A stretch of 64,000 bases of DNA, from positions 1 through 64,000 of the forward strand of contig CAZJYX010000007.1 of the NCBI GenBank assembly GCA_964550375.1, written 5' to 3'. The translations under genes were made by a program, and so were the position numbers. A model generated the notes under the pieces. The model worked only from the letters and a program-made list of their open reading frames with translations, did not search any database and had not been told where the DNA came from. This stretch comes from JAAYXS01 sp964550375 (GTDB lineage Bacteria > Planctomycetota > Phycisphaerae > UBA1845 > Fen-1342). The stretch's first letter is position 1, and each line of letters starts with the position of its first letter. This document shows positions 58,693-64,000 of the stretch, in pieces.

Positions 58693-60291
58693 CTACAGGC
58701 CCCGGAGCTTCCGCCGCCGGGCCAACTTGCGCTCCTCGCTTTCATCCAGGTGCTTCTTCAGGTCCTTCAGCTCGATTTCCACGTCCGTGACGCCCTGGAA
58801 GTTCGGGTCATCAACCGTCAACGTGCGGTAGGTGCCCTGCTGGGCCCGATAGACACTGGCACCGTCCGGACCTTTGGCCTCATTGAGCTGACCGGCAAAC
58901 TGCGGCGGCACGTCCCAACGCGTCGCCATCAGCTTCTTGATCGAGATGGACGCCCGATTGCGGTCCATCGTGATTTGCTGGACGATCATCTCCCGGCCGG
59001 GCTCGACCGCCGCCTCCGTCAGCCCCAGCAGGTGCACCGGCCAGACCGGCTGATGCCGCCAGTCCTCCACCTCCTCAACGTTGTTCTCGACGCGCAAGAA
59101 CTCACGCAGCTCCTTCCGCAGCTCGGCGGCGATCTCCTGCTGAACGTCAAGCTCCTGGTGCCGACGCATGTAGAGACCAATGTCGGCCCCGATCGCAATC
59201 GTCAGCACCGCCGCCACCGCCAACCCGCCGATGCGCAGGCGCCGGCGCAGAATCTGCCCCTGCGGAATCGACTTCTTCGGGTTAAGGAAGTCCAGCGCCA
59301 GCTCGCCGGTCTCCGTCAGGCTCCAGGCCAGACCGAGGGCCGCCGAGAACGAGCGCAGCTTGACGGCGTCGTCGGCCGGGACATTCAATGCCGCGGTCGG
59401 GTCGAATAGCGTCGTCTCGAATCCGAAGCGCTGGTGCAGCGCGGCCCGCAGGGCGGCTTCCACGCCCGTCCCGCCGCCGACGATGACGCGCTCAATCTCG
59501 GCATGTGGTTCGCTGGCGCGGTAGGCCTGCAGCGTACGCGTGATCTCCACGGTCAGCTCGTTCACCGCCGTTTCCACGGCCGTGTCGGAGGCCTCCAGGT
59601 CGGCCACGTCCGCCAGCGTCCCCGCGCGCGAATCCTCGCTGGCAGCGTCGGCCGGCAGCGGGACATTCACGTTGGCGGAGCGCGCGAAAGCCAGCGTACC
59701 GCTGTCGATGACGTCGATCTCGGTCATGGCCGGACCGACGTCCACCATCAGCACGCGCTTGTCCGCGAGACCCTCCAGGTGCCCCACGCTGGTCAGATTG
59801 GCGTACGGCCGCAGCCCGATGCGCGCCGGCACCAGGCCGGCCGCCGTACATACCGCCTGAATCGCCGTGAGCGTATCCTGCGTCGCCGCCGCCAGCAGCA
59901 CTTCGACCGCCAGCCCGCTCTCGTTGCGCTGCCGGACGACGAAGTCAACCGCCGCCTCCTCCAGCGGGAAGGGCAGCTCCTTCATGGCCTGGAAACGCAC
60001 GGCCGCCGCCAGTTCATGCTCCGGTGTCGGCGGCAGGGCCAAGCGGTTGATCACCGCCCGGTCGCGCGGCATGTCCACGACCACCTGCTTGAAACGCCAC
60101 TGGTGGCGCCGCAACAACTGCTGGATGAACTGCCCGAGTGCTTCGGGATTCTCAGGATCGACCGTGGCCGGCAGGCGATGGGAGTGGGCGTCCTCGAGCG
60201 CCAGCCGGCCGCCGGCCGTGCGCGCCACGACCATGCGCACCGCCCGCCGATCCCAATCTAGGCATAGCACCTTGCGAGCAAGCTTGATCAC
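58693..60291 (-). CDS. PilM/GspL-like actin fold protein fused to PilN-like domain
   Basis: The 532-residue protein has an actin-like PilM/GspL ATPase fold in its first 330 residues. Nucleotide-binding patterns are CLDWDRRAVRMVVAR, VLMVDVGPAMTEIDV and VIVGGGTGVEAAL. A transmembrane helix (about 366-383, GGLAVAAVLTIAIGADIG) and a PilN-like periplasmic coiled coil plus domain follow. Together these correspond to GspL or a PilM-PilN fusion, the inner-membrane platform recruiting the secretion ATPase. It lies 25 bases from the GspM-like gene. Confidence 0.8.
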   Translation of the reverse strand: MIKLARKVLCLDWDRRAVRMVVARTAGGRLALEDAHSHRLPATVDPENPEALGQFIQQLLRRHQWRFKQVVVDMPRDRAVINRLALPPTPEHELAAAVRFQAMKELPFPLEEAAVDFVVRQRNESGLAVEVLLAAATQDTLTAIQAVCTAAGLVPARIGLRPYANLTSVGHLEGLADKRVLMVDVGPAMTEIDVIDSGTLAFARSANVNVPLPADAASEDSRAGTLADVADLEASDTAVETAVNELTVEITRTLQAYRASEPHAEIERVIVGGGTGVEAALRAALHQRFGFETTLFDPTAALNVPADDAVKLRSFSAALGLAWSLTETGELALDFLNPKKSIPQGQILRRRLRIGGLAVAAVLTIAIGADIGLYMRRHQELDVQQEIAAELRKELREFLRVENNVEEVEDWRHQPVWPVHLLGLTEAAVEPGREMIVQQITMDRNRASISIKKLMATRWDVPPQFAGQLNEAKGPDGASVYRAQQGTYRTLTVDDPNFQGVTDVEIELKDLKKHLDESEERKLARRRKLRGL

Positions 60292-60317
60292 TACCGATCT
60301 CCGATACCACGAGCGGT

Positions 60318-61880
60318 CTACCCGCCGCTCTGCACCTCAACCCCTTCGCCGGCAATCTCCTTGTCATCAATCGGCCAGGCCGGCCCCAGGGCGGTCAGGT
60401 CGCGCCAGTAACGCACCTGGGCCAAGGGCCCCATCATCTCGATTATCCACTCATAGCGCCGCAGCGCCTTGGTGTGATCCGCGTAACCCAGCACCTCCAC
60501 GTGGAGCTGGTACGCCTTGGTGGTAATGTGCGGGGCCATGGCGTGAAAGGCCGCCAGGTCAATCACCTCGGCCGTCGCCGTCGTCAGCAGCCATGCCGGC
60601 GTCCGTGCCAGTTCGGCATCCAGGCCGGCGCGGACGTCCACGATCAGCTCGGGGCCCTCAGTTGGCATGCCGGGAATCACCGCCAACACGCGCGCCGGGG
60701 CCGTGTTGATGTTGATCAGCCCGGCCGTGCTCTGCTGCCCATCCGGCACACGCGTGCTGAAACGATCAAGCACATATGGCAACTCCGCCAGCGTCACCGG
60801 GCTGTTGGCCAGGGCCCCCGTGCCGCCGGCCCCGCCCGTCGGCCCGTCGCTGCCCTGGTAGAGCTCGGCCGCGCTGGCCAACTGGCGGAAGTCGAAGTTC
60901 TCCGCCTTGAGCTGCAGGATGTAGTTGATCGCGCCCTGGCAAACCTCACGCTCCACCTCCGTGAAGTAGCTCTCGACCTGGGCCATGATGGTGGCGGCGT
61001 CCTGGTTCAGATTGATGCGCGGCCGGTTGTCCAGCGACACGTCCGGCTCGCGCGTCCAGACCGTCAGGAACGGGGCGATACCGCGATTGAGTATGCCGTC
61101 CTGGTTGTCGTAGAACGGGAAGGACCGGTCGCCGTCGTCCTCGTTCGGGTCAAGGATGCCGTTGCGGTTCACGTCCTCGCCGTACAGGATCGCCGCGCTG
61201 AAGCCCTTGACCAGCAGCAGCTCCTCAACCGAGTCAAATGGGCCGTTCTTGGCACTGTAAGGCGGCTCAAGCGTGTTGTAATACTCGTTCTCGGCGCCAT
61301 TCTCGCGAATGTCGCTGTCGGCATCACGCCAATCCAGCAGGGCCGCCAGCAACTCCTCGGCGTTCTCGACCTCCAGGTCCGTCAGCAACGGCGTCAGCAG
61401 GCCGCGCAACTGATCCTCAGAAGCATGATTGAGGTGCAGCTTGCCGGCCTCCGGCGTGAGCCCGAACCGCATGCGCGCATCTTCCCGGCCGGCCGGCTCC
61501 TGCCAGGCATCCGCCACCACCGAGAAACGCCACGCCGCCGCCGGCGGCACATCACGCTGCGCCAGTATCTCCTCACGCGTGCCGCGCTTCTCAACCGAAT
61601 CGTGCTCGCGGTCAAAATCCGCCGACCACACCAGCTTGTGCCGGAAGCGCTGCGGGGCGTCGTACCACGCCGTCGCATCGTGCCCGGTCTGACGCAACGT
61701 GACGATGACCTCCTCCAGACCCGACTCGGCCGCCAGCCGGGCCTGCTGCGCGTCAGCGTGGGCCGCGCTGCCGGCCGTCTCCGCGCGCACGAAGAAGATG
61801 AAGCCCGCCATCATCGTCGCCAGCAGGCCAATGATGACCAGGACCATCGGCAGGATGAAACCGGCCACACGCCGCATCAC
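60318..61880 (-). CDS. gspK: Type II secretion minor pseudopilin GspK
   Basis: The 520-residue protein starts with a short basic leader (MMRRVAG) and a hydrophobic helix (FILPMVLVIIGLLATMMAG) without Glu5. A large periplasmic domain follows with the GspK pattern AxSGLEEVIV, LHLNHASEDQLRGLLTPL, NINTAPARVLAVIPGM and NLNQDAATIM. A DVNRNGILDPNEDDGD segment looks calcium-binding. It caps the pseudopilus tip together with GspI and GspJ. The ATG overlaps the gspJ stop. Length is greater than the usual 300-350 residues. Confidence 0.85.
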   Translation of the reverse strand: MMRRVAGFILPMVLVIIGLLATMMAGFIFFVRAETAGSAAHADAQQARLAAESGLEEVIVTLRQTGHDATAWYDAPQRFRHKLVWSADFDREHDSVEKRGTREEILAQRDVPPAAAWRFSVVADAWQEPAGREDARMRFGLTPEAGKLHLNHASEDQLRGLLTPLLTDLEVENAEELLAALLDWRDADSDIRENGAENEYYNTLEPPYSAKNGPFDSVEELLLVKGFSAAILYGEDVNRNGILDPNEDDGDRSFPFYDNQDGILNRGIAPFLTVWTREPDVSLDNRPRINLNQDAATIMAQVESYFTEVEREVCQGAINYILQLKAENFDFRQLASAAELYQGSDGPTGGAGGTGALANSPVTLAELPYVLDRFSTRVPDGQQSTAGLININTAPARVLAVIPGMPTEGPELIVDVRAGLDAELARTPAWLLTTATAEVIDLAAFHAMAPHITTKAYQLHVEVLGYADHTKALRRYEWIIEMMGPLAQVRYWRDLTALGPAWPIDDKEIAGEGVEVQSGG

Positions 61881-62716
61881 AAGCCGTCCTTCACGCCCAT
61901 CTGCTCGCTGAACTGTCGCCCAACCCGCTGCAGCCGGCTCGAAAACAGCCGGTCGGCCGCCTGTATGCGGACGATCGTGCTGTAGCGATCCAGATGCTCG
62001 AGGTTGTCGCCCAACGCAAACTCCGGATCGCTCAGCGGAAACCGATCCAGGTCGCGGTCCTCGTACTCGTCACGGCTGACGGAGCCGAACCCCACCGTGA
62101 TCTGTATCAGGTGCGGCAGCGGATTGCCCTCCGTGACGTCCCAGGTCGTGGCCCACTCCACGCCGTCGAAATAGCGGAACTCCAGATAGCCCAGCTCGTG
62201 CGACCACAAGTCATGGCGAATCTGCAGCGGATCCTCCTCGTCGATCACGAACTGGTTGAGCGTGCGCTTCTCGGTCCGCACAATGCCGCCCACCAGCGGC
62301 TCGCCGCCCTCGGCCGTATTGTGCGGGTCAACCCACAACTCATACGCAATCTCTCGCAGGTCATGCTGCCCCGGCAACAACCGGTCAAACGTGCCGAAGT
62401 AATCGTACAGCCGCTCGTCCGGCAGGAACGCGGTCACAAACGAAATGCGGCGACGTTCACCCACCAGCCGCTGCTCCCCCGGGAAGCCCCACTGCTCCAC
62501 GCCGATACAGCCGCGCAGCTCGCTGGCCAGCCGCTCAAGCACCTGCCGGGCAATCTGCGTGCGGTCCGCCGCCAGCGCCGCCTGCTCGCGTACACCGACG
62601 CTTTGCGTGTAGAAGCTTAGTAGCGCGCTGATCAGCATCGCGATCAGGCTGATCGCCACGACGGTCTCCAGGAGCGTTAATGCGCCCACCATCCGTGGAT
62701 CGGCCCGCCGCATCAC
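61877..62716 (-). CDS. gspJ: Type II secretion minor pseudopilin GspJ
   Basis: A 279-residue pseudopilin. After MMRRADPRMV comes GALTLLETVVAISLIAMLI, a prepilin-type helix with Glu. For Glu to sit at +5, cleavage would follow Ala, not the usual Gly. The C-terminal domain contains HDLWSHELGYLEFRYFDG, the GspJ hallmark. Overlaps with both neighbours show tight translational coupling. Confidence 0.85.
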   Translation of the reverse strand: MMRRADPRMVGALTLLETVVAISLIAMLISALLSFYTQSVGVREQAALAADRTQIARQVLERLASELRGCIGVEQWGFPGEQRLVGERRRISFVTAFLPDERLYDYFGTFDRLLPGQHDLREIAYELWVDPHNTAEGGEPLVGGIVRTEKRTLNQFVIDEEDPLQIRHDLWSHELGYLEFRYFDGVEWATTWDVTEGNPLPHLIQITVGFGSVSRDEYEDRDLDRFPLSDPEFALGDNLEHLDRYSTIVRIQAADRLFSSRLQRVGRQFSEQMGVKDGL

Positions 62717-63672
62717 CCGCCTCCCATCTCGTCGCGCAGCCGCATCAGATCCTCAATCGTGTAGCGCGGCTGATTCGTGCTGCCCCCACCGCCGGTGCCG
62801 CCCGGCGCAGCGCCACCCCGCCGCGCCCCCGGCCGCCTGGTCGTGTCGGCACCAGCGCCCGGCGCCGCTCCGCCACGCCGGCCCGCGCCCGGCTGCCCCC
62901 CCACGCCCGGTAGCTGGGCGCCGCCACCCCCGCCGCCCGCAAGTCCGTCCAGCAGACCGGCCAGGTCGTCCGGAGACAGCCCCCCGGTGGGCGGCAAGCC
63001 GGCGTCACCACCATCCCCGGACAAACCGGCCGGCAGTTCGCCGGCCGCGATCGCCGCGCCAAAATACCGCTGCAGCAGCGGCGCCAGTGCCGGCAACATC
63101 TGAAGCAGCATCTCCGGATCCTGCGTCGCCAGCATGATGAGCACCTGCGGATCCATAGCACTCGGGTCAAACCCGACCGTCGGCATCGCCGCCAGCAGTT
63201 GCTCAACCTGCATCTCGTCCATCCCGAAGTCCTCCACCAAGTCAATCTTGGCGCGCTCCCCCTTCAACAGCGCGACCTGGCGAATGATCCGGGCCCCCTT
63301 GGCATTGTCCTGATTCTCAATGTCCTCCTGGTACAGGATCGTCAGGCGAATCTGACCCAGGCCGGGCACCTGCTCGATCGGCTGAAACTCGATCTCCCAG
63401 AACCAGCCCGGGAAGCGGTCGCCGAACTCACCGTCCAGCACCTGCTCCTGGAGAATCAGCTCCTGAAGATCGGGATCCAACTCCACCAGCGCCAGCATAC
63501 GGTCGACCAGCGCCGCCGCCCGCGTCCAGTCGTCGGCCTCCGCCGTCATGCGCAGCCCGCCGGTCAACTGCGCTCCCAGGACACCCAGCGCGGAGACCAT
63601 GATCACCAGCGCGATCACGACCTCCAGCAGCAACGCCGCCCGGCACACCGGTTGCTTGGTCCTGTCCCTCAT
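62713..63672 (-). CDS. gspI: Type II secretion minor pseudopilin GspI-like
   Basis: From the ATG at 63672 the protein has 319 residues: leader MRDRTKQPVCRA and ALLLEVVIALVIMVSALGV, with Glu at +5 if cleaved after Ala. A globular part follows, with FPGWFWEIEFQPIEQVPGLGQIRLTI, a GspI pattern. A long Gly/Pro/Ala-rich low-complexity C-terminus (about 240-305) ends in a helix. The GspI call rests on order and length of the core. Upstream frames to 63870 run through the previous gene and were rejected. Confidence 0.7.
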   Translation of the reverse strand: MRDRTKQPVCRAALLLEVVIALVIMVSALGVLGAQLTGGLRMTAEADDWTRAAALVDRMLALVELDPDLQELILQEQVLDGEFGDRFPGWFWEIEFQPIEQVPGLGQIRLTILYQEDIENQDNAKGARIIRQVALLKGERAKIDLVEDFGMDEMQVEQLLAAMPTVGFDPSAMDPQVLIMLATQDPEMLLQMLPALAPLLQRYFGAAIAAGELPAGLSGDGGDAGLPPTGGLSPDDLAGLLDGLAGGGGGGAQLPGVGGQPGAGRRGGAAPGAGADTTRRPGARRGGAAPGGTGGGGSTNQPRYTIEDLMRLRDEMGGG

Positions 63673-64000
63673 GGCTTCACCTGCCGGCGCTCCCAGCCGA
63701 ATTCCTCCCACTGGGCCCGCTCTTCCTCGACCTCCGCCGCGCGGTCGATCTCGTCCGGTCGCGCGACGCGCTGCTCCTCCAGCACCACGACCGGCACCTG
63801 CGTCACACGCCCGAGCCGTCCGTCCAGCGTCATCTCGATGCCACGCCCACTTGCGTGTCGCAGCACCCACAGTAACGATCCGCTGGTGCCGTCCGGCTCC
63901 ACGTGCAGGTCAATCGGACGCTCGAAATCCGCGATCGGCAGCGGCTCAAAGTCCTCCGCCATCTGGTCGAACTCCTTCAGTTCGTCATCCACCAGGATCG
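63669..64000 (-). CDS. GspH-like pseudopilin, C-terminal part
   Basis: This frame is open to the window edge and gives the last 110 residues of a gene that starts beyond 64000. The visible part is beta-rich (SGSLLWVLRHASGRGIEMTLDG, VTQVPVVVLEE) and ends in a Glu/Arg-rich helix. A GspH-like or minor pseudopilin domain fits, given that it precedes gspI-gspJ-gspK. The N-terminal prepilin helix is not visible, so the name is tentative. Its stop overlaps the gspI start. Confidence 0.5.
   Translation of the reverse strand, partial: ILVDDELKEFDQMAEDFEPLPIADFERPIDLHVEPDGTSGSLLWVLRHASGRGIEMTLDGRLGRVTQVPVVVLEEQRVARPDEIDRAAEVEEERAQWEEFGWERRQVKP

Overview
The window is GC-rich DNA from what is most likely a member of the Planctomycetota, probably a Phycisphaerae-like lineage. 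The support is a secreted papain-like protease carrying repeated D-C-N-x-N-G-I-P-D-E-C calcium-binding motifs and a C-terminal dockerin, a very large type II secretion secretin, and a prophage of the kind that carries a DUF2924 protein, a large serine recombinase and an HTH protein together. This placement is inference from gene content; no rRNA is present.

Positions 1 to about 24.2 kb are a lambda/HK97-style prophage whose far end lies outside the window. The late operon runs on the minus strand: small terminase-like protein, terminase large subunit, zinc ribbon, a tRNA with CAT anticodon, gpW-like joiner, portal, prohead protease joined to major capsid protein, DUF2190 protein, head-tail proteins, tail tube, a G/T-like tail assembly pair, two lipoproteins, a gp10-like protein and the start of the tape measure. 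Three genes sit on the opposite strand inside it. Early genes follow: a plus-strand group of small proteins (14.0-16.4 kb), a ParB-like nuclease domain fused to a DNA methyltransferase, a Cys-rich protein, seven iteron-like 11-mers, a DUF3987 replication helicase with a clear sigma70 promoter and adjacent palindrome, and the integration module (21.4-24.2 kb).

The late operon from 1.6 to 9.9 kb contains about ten arrays of a GGCTGNA heptamer. Eight are head-to-head pairs able to form hairpins, and none were seen elsewhere in the window. One pair encloses a four-helix-bundle (S23/Avd-like) gene. I read this as a small mobile element and its gene-less derivatives, inserted at gene junctions and even in frame inside the portal and protease-capsid genes.

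From 24.8 to 44.6 kb lies chromosomal sequence: tRNA-Asn with its terminator, a CvpA-like protein, a PulE-like ATPase that has lost its Walker A lysine, PilT, pyruvate kinase, GatA, GatC, bL28, an M24 aminopeptidase, AccB, AccC, the C1A protease, a hydroxyacid dehydrogenase-like protein lacking catalytic residues, a cyclophilin, a CBS protein, a lipoprotein hydrolase, MreD and a lipoprotein.

From 44.6 kb to the end is a type II secretion operon on the minus strand: a partial GspH-like pseudopilin, GspI, GspJ, GspK, a PilM/GspL-PilN fusion, a GspM/PilO-like protein and then a secretin of about 4,220 residues. That secretin carries roughly 35-39 N1-like modules, where ordinary GspD proteins of 650-700 residues have three or four N domains. 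This secretin and the heptamer/S23 element are the two most unusual items in the window.
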